Counted from the first letter of the stretch, positions 1 to 6,046 are shown. The stretch is DNA of 15,027 nucleotides from Collinsella sp. (GCA_019425005.1 JAHYYK010000052.1:1-15027), one strand, 5' to 3'. A program made the numbers and translations. The notes: generated by a model from the sequence alone, not told the origin.

Positions 1-1592
1 GCCTCGTCCACGCGAGCCTGAACGCCCTCGCGCACGCGGGTCTTGCCGCCGCGCTTGGGACGGCTCGGACGCTCGCCGTCGCCGCGACGCTCATCGCGAC
101 CGCGGTTGGAACGACCGGCCACATCGCCGTAATCGTCGCCGTTGCGCTTGCCGTCGCGACGCGCTTGCTCGAGTTTCTTCTTGCTCTTGGACTTGCCGCG
201 CTTGGTCTTCTTCTTCACCTTAAAGGCGGCAGGATCGCGCTCGGGGTCAACGGCGGGCGGGTTGGGACCCACGTGCAGGTCGCCCGCTTCGTAAATATCG
301 GCCGTCTTGTCCATGAGCTTCTCAATCTCGTAGAACTCGTCGACGTCCTGCTCGGTCACAAACGTAATGGCCCAGCCCAGCTCGCCGGCGCGGCCCGTAC
401 GGCCAATGCGGTGGATATAGTCGGTCGGCTCGGCCGGCACGTCAAAGTTCACGACGTAGCGCACGTCGCTAATGTCGATGCCGCGGGCGAGAACATCGGT
501 TGCCACCAGCACGTCGACGGTGCCGTCGCGGAAAGCTGAAAGCGCGCGCTCGCGCTGGGCCTGGCTACGGTTGCCGTGAATCGCGGCAGCCTTGATGCCC
601 TTACGCTCCAGACGACGGCAGCAGCTGTCGGCGCGGTGCTTGGTGCGCATAAAGACGATGGCGCGCTCCGGGCCCTCCTTCTTGAGGAACTCGGGCAGCA
701 GGTTGTTCTTGGCCTCAATGGACACCGGGAACACAAACTGGTCAACGGTGTCGGCGGTCGACGTGGCGGGCGCGATCTCCACGCGGGCCGGGTCGCTCAC
801 CAGGTCGGTAATCTCGCCCACGGCCTCCTCGTCGAGTGTGGCCGAGAACAGCAGCGTCTGGCGCTCGGCCGGCGTCTCGCGCACAATACGGCGAACGGCG
901 GGCAAAAAGCCCATGTCGAGCATGCGGTCGGCCTCGTCCAGAACCAGCACCTTGACCTCGTTCAGGTGGCAGGCTCCCTGCTCGATCAGATCGACCAGAC
1001 GGCCCGGCGTGGCGACCAGGATGTCGCAGCCGTACTTGAGGGCCGCGGTCTGGGGCTTGTAGCTCACGCCGCCCACGACGGTCACGGCGACATGGCCGGT
1101 GACGTCGGCAATCTTGCCGGCGACCTCGTCGATCTGCTGTGCGAGCTCGCGCGTGGGGGTGATGACGAGCATCACAGGGCCACGGCCGTTGCCCTCGGGC
1201 TTTTTAGCACCGCGACGACGGCTGCGGCCGCCACGCTCGCGCACGGGCTTGGGCGGAGCAATGTGCTCCAGATTGTTCATGGTCGGCAGCAAAAAGGCAG
1301 CCGTCTTGCCGGTGCCGGTCTGAGCGGCGGCAAGCAGGTCGCGGCCCTCGAGCACCACGGGGATCGAGCCGGCCTGCACGGGCGTGGGCGCCGTGTAGCC
1401 CAGGTTCTCGATAGCACGAAGCATCTCGTCCGAAAGTCCCAGCTCGTCAAAGGCAGGCAGGCTCTCGGTAGCGGACTCAACGGTCTCGGCGGCGCTGGCC
1501 TCGTCGGCAGCATCAAAGGCAGCCTGGGTCATGGCCTCGCGGGCCTCGTCCAGAATCTCGGCGTCCGTGACGTCGGATACAGAATTACGCAT
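1..1592 (-). CDS. DEAD-box ATP-dependent RNA helicase (RhlE/DeaD-like), C-terminal end outside window
   Basis: This is a superfamily 2 RNA helicase that uses ATP to unwind RNA duplexes, probably in ribosome assembly, mRNA turnover or cold adaptation. From the ATG at 1590-1592, 530 codons are visible without a stop; the C-terminus lies beyond the left edge. After an acidic N-terminal extension of about 50 residues come a Q-motif (PTPVQ), motif I AQTGTGKT with Lys96, PTRELA, GG, TPGRL, motif II DEAD at 219-222, motif III SAT near 250, and in the second RecA lobe ARGIDI and HRIGRTGR at 394-401. A Lys/Arg-rich tail (KKKTKRGKSKSKKK, then RG-rich repeats) probably binds RNA non-specifically. The start is supported by an AAGGA at 1603-1607 on the minus strand, 10 nt from the ATG. 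The family is certain. The exact orthologue (RhlE, CshA or DeaD) is not, because the tail is cut off. Confidence 0.95.
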   Translation of the reverse strand, partial: MRNSVSDVTDAEILDEAREAMTQAAFDAADEASAAETVESATESLPAFDELGLSDEMLRAIENLGYTAPTPVQAGSIPVVLEGRDLLAAAQTGTGKTAAFLLPTMNNLEHIAPPKPVRERGGRSRRRGAKKPEGNGRGPVMLVITPTRELAQQIDEVAGKIADVTGHVAVTVVGGVSYKPQTAALKYGCDILVATPGRLVDLIEQGACHLNEVKVLVLDEADRMLDMGFLPAVRRIVRETPAERQTLLFSATLDEEAVGEITDLVSDPARVEIAPATSTADTVDQFVFPVSIEAKNNLLPEFLKKEGPERAIVFMRTKHRADSCCRRLERKGIKAAAIHGNRSQAQRERALSAFRDGTVDVLVATDVLARGIDISDVRYVVNFDVPAEPTDYIHRIGRTGRAGELGWAITFVTEQDVDEFYEIEKLMDKTADIYEAGDLHVGPNPPAVDPERDPAAFKVKKKTKRGKSKSKKKLEQARRDGKRNGDDYGDVAGRSNRGRDERRGDGERPSRPKRGGKTRVREGVQARVDE

Positions 1593-1791
1593 ATGTTGTT
1601 GTTCCTTATCTGCACGCGTTATGGGCACGGCATGCAGCCGCGCGGGGCGTGCTTGGTAGTGCGCTAATACATACAAAACAGGTGCGCACAGAGAGGACGT
1701 TGCTCAGCACGCTGGCGATCGCTTTGGCAGCCCTATCACGCGCCGTCCAGACGCAGCGGCCCTAAGCGATGGAGCAGATTCGCCGCCGGTT

Positions 1792-1797
1792 AGTATA
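1792..1797 (-). promoter_or_regulatory. Possible -10 box of the helicase gene
   Basis: The minus strand reads TATACT, five of six matches to the bacterial -10 consensus. No good -35 hexamer lies at 16-18 nt; a TTTACG is 21 nt away. If used, it would give a leader of almost 200 nt. Weak evidence. Confidence 0.2.
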
Positions 1798-1855
1798 CCC
1801 GTACTCCGCATGCCCCCACGTAAACCACAGATGACGAGGCGGGTCTGGGCCGATT

Positions 1856-1912
1856 GTCTCAATCTGTAACAGTTACGAGACAAAACCGGGTCTACACGTT
1901 ACAGATTGAGAC
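1856..1912. repeat. Palindromic intergenic repeat, family I, copy A
   Basis: A perfect 15-bp inverted repeat: left arm GTCTCAATCTGTAAC at 1856-1870, right arm GTTACAGATTGAGAC at 1898-1912, separated by 27 nt that begin AGTTA. The left arm plus loop start also forms a small palindrome GTAAC-A-GTTAC (1866-1876) that would compete with the main stem. Within the loop, AGAC (1878-1881) can pair with GTCT (1890-1893). The unit is 57 nt long. Its function is unknown; it could be a mobile palindromic (REP/MITE-like) unit or a regulator-binding site. Confidence 0.85.
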
Positions 1913-1935
1913 GAACTCAAACATCGCAAAACATA

Positions 1936-1992
1936 ATCTCGATCTGTAACAGTTAGAGGTCATTTTCCCCGCTAGATGTTACAGATCGAGAT
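1936..1992. repeat. Palindromic intergenic repeat, family I, copy B
   Basis: A second perfect 15-bp inverted repeat: ATCTCGATCTGTAAC at 1936-1950 and GTTACAGATCGAGAT at 1978-1992, again with exactly 27 nt between the arms, beginning AGTTA. Compared with copy A, two positions differ in each arm and both changes are matched on the other side, so pairing is kept. Loop sequence beyond AGTTA is unrelated to copy A. It begins 23 nt after copy A ends, in the same orientation. Confidence 0.85.
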
Positions 1993-2027
1993 GTTTGACA
2001 TGAGCTGCCAACGATTGAGCAGCCACC

Positions 2028-2056
2028 CTCATCTGTAACGAAATGTCATACATTTC
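2028..2056. repeat. Family I half-copy abutting a small palindrome
   Basis: CTCATCTGTAAC at 2028-2039 matches the left arm of the family I repeat with one base missing, but no right arm or AGTTA follows. It runs directly into a 7-bp palindrome, GAAATGT (2040-2046), CAT, ACATTTC (2050-2056). The palindrome ends 9 nt before the -35 box of copA, so it could be an additional operator or a decayed repeat. Confidence 0.5.
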
Positions 2057-2065
2057 TTTCTGCAC

Positions 2066-2096
2066 TGGACACCCCCAGGGGGTATGGGTGTATAGT
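2066..2096 (+). promoter_or_regulatory. Promoter of copA
   Basis: TGGACA at 2066-2071 matches the -35 consensus in five of six bases, and TATAGT at 2091-2096 matches the -10 in five of six. The spacer is 19 nt, longer than the optimal 17. The spacer contains the CsoR-type dyad. Transcription would start near 2103, giving a leader of about 40 nt. Confidence 0.65.
2069..2085. promoter_or_regulatory. CsoR-type copper operator
   Basis: The sequence ACACCCCCAGGGGGTAT is a near-perfect dyad (ACCCCC/GGGGGT around a central A) of the kind bound by CsoR repressors, whose known operators are C-tract/G-tract palindromes flanked by A/T. It overlaps the -35 box and occupies the spacer of the copA promoter, so a bound tetramer would block RNA polymerase. 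A csoR gene lies 3 kb downstream on the same strand. I saw no second copy elsewhere in the window. Confidence 0.75.
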
Positions 2097-2143
2097 ATCG
2101 GCAGGTTAACAATTCCAACACCGAACCACGGAAAGGAGAAGCC

Positions 2144-4486
2144 ATGGCTCAAGATAAGTTCGACGTGGGCGGCATGACATGCGCCGCCTGCCAGGCGCAC
2201 GTGGACCGCGCCGTAAGCAAACTCGACGGCGTCCAAAGCGTCGCGGTCAACCTACTCGCTGGTTCCATGATGGTCGACTATGACCCCGCGCAGGTCACCT
2301 CCGACGATATCTGCACCGCCGTCGACCGTGCGGGCTACTCGGCCTCACCCGTCGATGCGGGCACCGGTGCCGCTGGCTCAAACGGCAGCGTGCAAGCCAG
2401 GTCCGGCGCCGCCCACATGGAGTCGCCCACCAAAAAATTGGAGGCCGCCGCCTCTGCCATGCGCACCCGCCTCATCGTCTCGATCGCATTCCTCATCCCG
2501 CTGTTCTACATAGGCATGGGGCACATGCTTGGTTGGCCGCTGCCTGGTGTCTTCACCGATCACACCCATAGCATGACGCTCGCCCTCACCGAGCTCGTCC
2601 TGCTCATCCCCATCATCTATGTCAACGACGCGTACTTTATCAACGGGTTTAAATCGCTCGCGCACGGCGCACCCACCATGGACGCCCTCATCGCCGTGGG
2701 CGCCACTGCCTCCATCGCCTGGTCGCTCTACGCCATGTTCATCATGGCCGACCAATTAGCCGCGGGTCAGATCCACGAGGCCATGATGACGGGCATGGAC
2801 AATCTGTATTTTGAGAGCGCGGGCACGATCCTGTCGCTGGTCACCGTGGGCAAATACCTCGAGACGCGCAGCAAGTCCAAGACCGGCGGCGCTATCGAGG
2901 CGCTCATCGACTTGGCACCCAAGACCGCGACCGTCGTTGCCGACGACGGCACCGAAGCCACCGTCGACGTCGACAGCATCCTTCCCGGCCAGGTGCTGCG
3001 TGTGCGCCCCGGCGAGTCCATCCCCGTCGATGGCGTGGTACTCGAGGGCGCGTCGGCCGTGGACGAGAGCGCGCTCACCGGCGAGTCCATCCCCGTAGAA
3101 AAGGCTGCCGGCGACACCGTCAACGCCGCCACGGTCAACCGCACCGGATCGTTTACCTTCCGTGCCACGCGCGTGGGCGCCGACACGTCGCTTGCCAAGA
3201 TCATCCAGCTCGTCGAGGACGCCAATGCCACCAAGGCGCCTATCGCCCGCCTGGCCGACAAAGTCGCTGGTGTGTTCGTGCCCGTGGTGTTCGTGATCTC
3301 GGCCGTGACCTTTGCGGTATGGATGGCGCTGACCGGCAGCATAAACGAGGCGCTCACCTCCGCCGTGGCCGTGCTGGTGATCAGCTGTCCGTGCGCACTG
3401 GGTCTGGCCACGCCCGTCGCCATTATGGTGGGCACCGGCAAGGGCGCCGAGATGGGCATTCTGTTTAAGAGCGCCGAGGCGCTAGAGAACCTGCGCAGCG
3501 TGGGCACGGTGGTGCTCGACAAGACGGGCACCGTCACCCGCGGCAAGCCGGCCGTGACCGATATCGTGGTTGCCGCACGCGCCGACGGCTCGCCCGCCAT
3601 GAGCGAAAAAGCGCTGCTCAAGCTGGCCGCCGCGCTGGAGCGCTCGAGCGAGCACCCGCTGGCCGAGGCGATTATAGCCGAGTGCGAGTCGCGCGGAATC
3701 GTCGCGCGCATGGTCGAGGACTTTGCCGCCGTGCCCGGGCGAGGCGTTACGGCACGCGAGGGGCAGAATGTCATCGCAGCCGGCAACGTGCGCCTGATGA
3801 ACGAGCTGGGCGCGGAGGTGCCCGCGGGTCTTGCCGAGCAGTTCGCTGCCGAGGGCAAGACGCCGCTGTTCTTTGCCAAGAACGGCGAGCTCGTTGGTAC
3901 CATCGCCGTGGCTGACGAGGTCAAAGAAACGAGTGCCGAGGCCATCGCCGCGCTGCGTTCGCTCGGCGTCGACGTGCGCATGCTCACCGGCGACAACCGT
4001 GTGACGGCCGAAGCGATCGCCCACCGCGTGGGACTGAGTAGCGAGCAGGTCATCGCCGACGTCCTCCCCGCCGACAAGGAACGCCACGTGCGCGAACTGC
4101 AGGACGCGGGCGGCAAGGTCGCCATGGTGGGCGACGGCATCAACGACTCCCCCGCCCTGGCGCGCGCCGATGTGGGACTTGCAATCGGCACCGGTGCCGA
4201 CATCGCCAAGGAAGGGGCAGATGTGGTACTCATGCGCAGCGACCTCATGGACGTCGCCCGTGCCATCGAGCTGTCGCGCGCCACGATCCGCAACATCAAG
4301 CAGGACCTGTTCTGGGCACTGTTCTACAACGGCATCGGCATTCCGCTCGCCGCGGGCGTGTTCTTCCCCCTCACCGGATGGCAGCTCTCGCCGATGTTTG
4401 GCGCTGCGGCCATGAGCCTGTCGAGCGTCTGCGTCGTAAGCAATGCTCTACGCCTGCGAACCTTTAAGCCGAAAGTGGCAAAATAG
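2144..4486 (+). CDS. copA: Copper-exporting P1B-1-type ATPase CopA
   Basis: This inner-membrane pump hydrolyses ATP to export Cu+ from the cytosol. The 780-residue length is normal for a pump with one metal-binding domain. The N-terminal HMA domain (about 1-70) carries GMTCAAC with Cys13 and Cys16. A linker follows, then eight predicted membrane helices. Family motifs are all present: TGES 312-315, the transport-site CPC at 415-417, the phosphorylated Asp459 in DKTGT, the nucleotide-binding HP at 504-505, TGDN 615-618 and GDGIND 663-668. The P1B-1 copper signature is complete: Tyr728-Asn729 in helix 7 and MSLSS (757-761) in helix 8. An AGGAG at 2134-2138 sits 5 nt before the ATG. It is first in a copA-copZ-csoR cluster behind a CsoR operator. 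Cu+ specificity follows from these signatures; silver is a likely secondary substrate. Confidence 0.97.
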   Translation: MAQDKFDVGGMTCAACQAHVDRAVSKLDGVQSVAVNLLAGSMMVDYDPAQVTSDDICTAVDRAGYSASPVDAGTGAAGSNGSVQARSGAAHMESPTKKLEAAASAMRTRLIVSIAFLIPLFYIGMGHMLGWPLPGVFTDHTHSMTLALTELVLLIPIIYVNDAYFINGFKSLAHGAPTMDALIAVGATASIAWSLYAMFIMADQLAAGQIHEAMMTGMDNLYFESAGTILSLVTVGKYLETRSKSKTGGAIEALIDLAPKTATVVADDGTEATVDVDSILPGQVLRVRPGESIPVDGVVLEGASAVDESALTGESIPVEKAAGDTVNAATVNRTGSFTFRATRVGADTSLAKIIQLVEDANATKAPIARLADKVAGVFVPVVFVISAVTFAVWMALTGSINEALTSAVAVLVISCPCALGLATPVAIMVGTGKGAEMGILFKSAEALENLRSVGTVVLDKTGTVTRGKPAVTDIVVAARADGSPAMSEKALLKLAAALERSSEHPLAEAIIAECESRGIVARMVEDFAAVPGRGVTAREGQNVIAAGNVRLMNELGAEVPAGLAEQFAAEGKTPLFFAKNGELVGTIAVADEVKETSAEAIAALRSLGVDVRMLTGDNRVTAEAIAHRVGLSSEQVIADVLPADKERHVRELQDAGGKVAMVGDGINDSPALARADVGLAIGTGADIAKEGADVVLMRSDLMDVARAIELSRATIRNIKQDLFWALFYNGIGIPLAAGVFFPLTGWQLSPMFGAAAMSLSSVCVVSNALRLRTFKPKVAK

Positions 4487-4512
4487 GCTCACCATTAAGT
4501 CCATTTAGAACG

Positions 4513-4611
4513 GGTTTTCCAGGTGCCCGAGATTGACCTGAAAGAGGAGCGACGCGTACTTTGGTACGCGAGCGACGGCTTGAAGGTCAAGGTCGGGTGC
4601 CTGGGAAAACC
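4513..4611 (+). repeat. Large imperfect inverted repeat between copA and copZ
   Basis: This gap folds into one long stem as RNA. GGTTTTCC (4513-4520) pairs with 4604-4611. AGGTGCCCGA (4521-4530) pairs with 4593-4602, including two adjacent G-U wobbles. TTGACCT (4533-4539) pairs with 4584-4590. That is 25 pairs with one bulged G (4603) and one 2x2 internal mismatch. At the tip, CGCGTAC (4553-4559) and GTACGCG (4564-4570) form a 7-bp hairpin with a 4-nt loop. The stem ends 9 nt before the copZ ribosome-binding site. It lacks a T-tract, so it is not a standard terminator. It could stabilise or punctuate the copA-copZ mRNA, or be an inserted palindromic element. Confidence 0.85.
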
Positions 4612-4620
4612 GACACAACA

Positions 4621-4627
4621 GAGAGGA
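4621..4627 (+). promoter_or_regulatory. Ribosome-binding site that fixes the copZ start
   Basis: GAGAGGA lies 6 nt before the ATG at 4634. It supports that start rather than the in-frame ATG at 4523, which would put 37 unrelated residues encoded by the hairpin in front of a complete HMA domain. Confidence 0.75.
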
Positions 4628-4633
4628 ATACCC

Positions 4634-4855
4634 ATGCGATACACAATCAAGACTTCCGGCCTTATGTGCGGCCACTGCGACGCCACCGTCGAGACCGCGC
4701 TGCTCAACGTAGCTGGCGTGACCGACGCCGATGCCGACCACGAGACCCAGACCGTACAGGTTGAGTGTGCCGACACCGTGACCGCCGAGCAGCTCGCCGC
4801 CGCCGTCGAGGGCGCCGGCGAGAAGTTCCACGCCCTGTCCGTGACTGCCGCGTAG
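4634..4855 (+). CDS. copZ: Copper chaperone, single heavy-metal-associated domain (CopZ-like)
   Basis: This small cytosolic protein (73 residues) is a single HMA domain, the usual length for CopZ. It would bind Cu+ and hand it to CopA or to CsoR. The metal site is LMCGHC with Cys12 and Cys15, in the loop after the first strand. The rest fits the ferredoxin-like beta-alpha-beta-beta-alpha-beta pattern (ETALLNVAGV for helix 1, TVQVECADTVTAEQLAAAVEGAG for strand 3 and helix 2). The start at 4634 is chosen because a ribosome-binding site precedes it and the domain begins immediately. It follows copA by 147 nt, filled by a long hairpin, on the same strand. The family is clear; the symbol rests on context. 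Confidence 0.9.
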   Translation: MRYTIKTSGLMCGHCDATVETALLNVAGVTDADADHETQTVQVECADTVTAEQLAAAVEGAGEKFHALSVTAA

Positions 4856-4871
4856 CAACTGCCGCACCAAC

Positions 4872-4910
4872 AGACATCGCCACCGGCATAGCCGCTGGCC
4901 GGCGATGTCT
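4872..4910 (+). repeat. Hairpin after copZ
   Basis: AGACATCGCC (4872-4881) and GGCGATGTCT (4901-4910) form a perfect 10-bp stem around a 19-nt GC-rich loop that can form a smaller CGGC/GCCG hairpin (4884-4887 with 4891-4894). It begins 17 nt after the copZ stop. No T-run follows, so it is at best a weak terminator or an mRNA 3'-end stabiliser. Confidence 0.65.
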
Positions 4911-4942
4911 CCCAGCAACCGCCGCCCAACCAGCCCCTCAGA

Positions 4943-5009
4943 AGTTGCGGTGAAATAGTTCCGGTTTAAACGCTTTAAGCCTTCAATCAGGAACTATTTC
5001 ACCGCAACT
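4943..5009. repeat. Palindromic intergenic repeat, family II
   Basis: A perfect 20-bp inverted repeat: AGTTGCGGTGAAATAGTTCC at 4943-4962 and its reverse complement at 4990-5009, separated by 27 nt. The loop holds a second hairpin, GGTTTAAA (4963-4970) against TTTAAGCC (4974-4981), with one G-U wobble and a 3-nt tip. The outer CTCA (4937-4940) and TGAG (5009-5012) suggest the palindrome once extended further. The arms do not resemble family I, but the 27-nt spacing is identical. It lies 44 nt before csoR. Confidence 0.85.
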
Positions 5010-5053
5010 GAGGGTGAGGTATTTGAAGGATCGACCAGAAACGAGGACCCGCC

Positions 5054-5326
5054 ATGATGGCAGACCATAAATCGGTGACCCGCATGCTCAAGACGGCACG
5101 CGGTCAGATCGACGGCATCCTGCGGATGGTCGAGGAGGACCGCTACTGCGTCGATATTTCCACGCAGCTCATGGCAACGCAGGCGCTCCTCGCGCGCATC
5201 AACGCCGACGTGCTCAAGGCACATATCGAAGGCTGCGTGACTTCGGCAATCGAATCGGGCGACGAGGAGCTCAAGGCCGCCAAGCTTGCCGAGATTGAAC
5301 GCGTCGTCGATAAGCTCTCCAAGTAA
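5054..5326 (+). CDS. csoR: Copper-sensing transcriptional repressor CsoR
   Basis: This is a 90-residue all-helical DNA-binding repressor of the CsoR/RcnR family, which releases DNA when it binds Cu+. The three copper ligands are present with family spacing: Cys32, His57 and Cys61 (25 then 4 residues apart, as Cys36, His61 and Cys65 in the Mycobacterium tuberculosis protein). The helix 1 signature RARGQIDGILRMVEEDRYC-type (13-32) and the conserved Tyr31 are also present. The His57/Cys61 pair argues against the nickel/cobalt sensor RcnR and the formaldehyde sensor FrmR. The second-shell Glu seen in well-studied CsoRs aligns with Lys77 here. GAGGA at 5043-5047 precedes the ATG by 6 nt; a second ATG follows directly at 5057. 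It is third in the copA-copZ-csoR cluster. I saw no operator of its own, so it may depend on read-through from copA. Confidence 0.93.
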   Translation: MMADHKSVTRMLKTARGQIDGILRMVEEDRYCVDISTQLMATQALLARINADVLKAHIEGCVTSAIESGDEELKAAKLAEIERVVDKLSK

Positions 5327-5336
5327 TTGGGGCATT

Positions 5337-5417
5337 GGGGACGGACTGCTTTGCACCTTCTTGGTGCATCGGGGACAGGTATGTTTGCACCACCTTGGTG
5401 CAGATTGACCTGTCCCC
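5337..5417. repeat. GGGGAC repeat: one truncated and one full palindromic unit in tandem
   Basis: Two related units sit 34 nt apart. Each reads GGGGAC, 7 nt, TTTGCACC, 3 nt, TTGGTGCA (from 5337 and from 5371). The second continues to ACCTGTCCCC (5408-5417), closing a perfect 10-bp stem with GGGGACAGGT (5371-5380) around the inner GCACCA/TGGTGC hairpin (5387-5392 with 5396-5401). The first unit lacks the closing arm. It fills the gap after csoR and may serve as its transcription end point, although only CTT follows the stem. Confidence 0.8.
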
Positions 5418-5472
5418 CTTGCTCTAAATCGGGTATAAAGGCGTGCAGCATATCGAACGAAAGGCAATTTGC

Positions 5473-5946
5473 ATGAATGACTTTATGAAGGGCCGCAATG
5501 GCGCCGATGAGCTCACCATCGTTATGGGCTTTGTCGGCATCGTCATCGCGATGATCGGATCGATAGCCCATATCCAGTGGCTCAGCTGGATTGCCATCGC
5601 CGTAATCGTGATTGGCGTGCTGCGCGGCCTGTCCAAAAACATCGACGCACGTCGCAAGGAAAACGCGGCCTTTGTCGCCGCGACCGCTAACGTCCCCGGC
5701 CTGGGCAAGTTCGTAGCGAGCTTGGGTAGCGGCGCCGCGGCTGCCAACGCCTCGCGCACGGCCGGTACCAGCAAGGAAGACTTTGAGCGTGCCAAGCGCA
5801 CGGCCAAGAAGATGTGGAAGGGTCGCAAGACCACGGCATACCTCAAGTGCCCCAACTGCGGCCAGATGCTCTCCGTCCCCAAGGGCAAAGGCAAGATCCG
5901 CGTCACCTGCCCCAAGTGCCACGCCAAGATGGAAACCCGCTCCTAG
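5473..5946 (+). CDS. Membrane protein with C-terminal zinc ribbon, function unknown
   Basis: A 157-residue protein anchored by two adjacent hydrophobic helices (about 16-32 and 36-52), followed by a basic linker with an Ala/Gly/Ser-rich stretch (about 84-100). It ends in a zinc ribbon CPNCG-x16-CPKC with Cys126, Cys129, Cys146 and Cys149. From memory, similar short proteins beginning with a FM-x-GR-x-G motif and ending CPxCGQxLxVPxGKGKIxxTCPKC are common in gut Firmicutes and Actinobacteria, with no assigned function. The ribbon probably faces the cytoplasm. GAAAGG at 5458-5463 supports the ATG at 5473 over an in-frame ATG at 5443. A TATAAA at 5434-5439 could be a -10 box but has no convincing -35. 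The gene is followed by a strong terminator. Confidence 0.85.
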   Translation: MNDFMKGRNGADELTIVMGFVGIVIAMIGSIAHIQWLSWIAIAVIVIGVLRGLSKNIDARRKENAAFVAATANVPGLGKFVASLGSGAAAANASRTAGTSKEDFERAKRTAKKMWKGRKTTAYLKCPNCGQMLSVPKGKGKIRVTCPKCHAKMETRS

Positions 5947-6009
5947 CGCCCGCACGCGGGACAAATTAATCAGGTTTGTTTGTCCCAAATCTTAAGTATT
6001 TGTTCGATA

Positions 6010-6046
6010 AAAAAGCCGAGGCCTCGTGTTGAGACCTCGGCTTTTT
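6010..6046. terminator. Bidirectional intrinsic terminator
   Basis: AAAAAGCCGAGG (6010-6021) and CCTCGGCTTTTT (6035-6046) form a perfect 12-bp stem with a further CTC/GAG step inside and a short loop. A-tract and T-tract flank the stem, so it works on both strands. It lies between the convergent zinc-ribbon gene (plus) and amidohydrolase gene (minus), 63 nt after the former and 33 nt after the latter. Confidence 0.92.

Larger units (their letters stand above)
1593..2143. other. 551-base divergent intergenic region
   Basis: This gap separates the divergent helicase and copA genes. The left part (1593-1855) shows no credible ORF and would be the leader of the helicase. It holds modest inverted repeats (GTGCGC 1659-1664 with GCGCAC 1684-1689; ATCGCTT 1718-1724 with AAGCGAT 1764-1770) and a minus-strand TATACT at 1792-1797 that could be a -10 box. 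The right part holds two palindromic repeats, a half-repeat, a small palindrome and the copA promoter and operator, each listed separately. Confidence 0.8.

Noticed and set aside
576..1667. A 363-residue plus-strand frame opposite the helicase
   Set aside because: No family features; the minus-strand frame contains every DEAD-box motif in order.
1856..1992. A possible mini CRISPR array from the two repeats near 1.9 kb
   Set aside because: The repeats are hairpins containing their own 27-nt loop, not short direct repeats with regular spacers. A third copy lies 5.6 kb away and no cas gene is present.
2066..2096. Reading the copA promoter as a MerR/CueR-activated promoter because of the 19-nt spacer
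   Set aside because: The dyad is of the CsoR type (C-tract/G-tract), a csoR gene is in the cluster, and no MerR-family gene is in the window. Kept only as an alternative to test.
2767..4299. A 510-residue minus-strand frame opposite copA
   Set aside because: Low-complexity Ser/Ala/Thr-rich translation with no motif; it is a shadow of the copA reading frame.
4523..4633. An upstream in-frame ATG that would lengthen the copper chaperone by 37 residues
   Set aside because: The added residues come from the hairpin arms and do not fit the HMA fold. A ribosome-binding site directly precedes the ATG at 4634.
4872..4910. Calling the hairpin after copZ a standard terminator
   Set aside because: No T-run follows the stem on the plus strand, so it was listed as a repeat.
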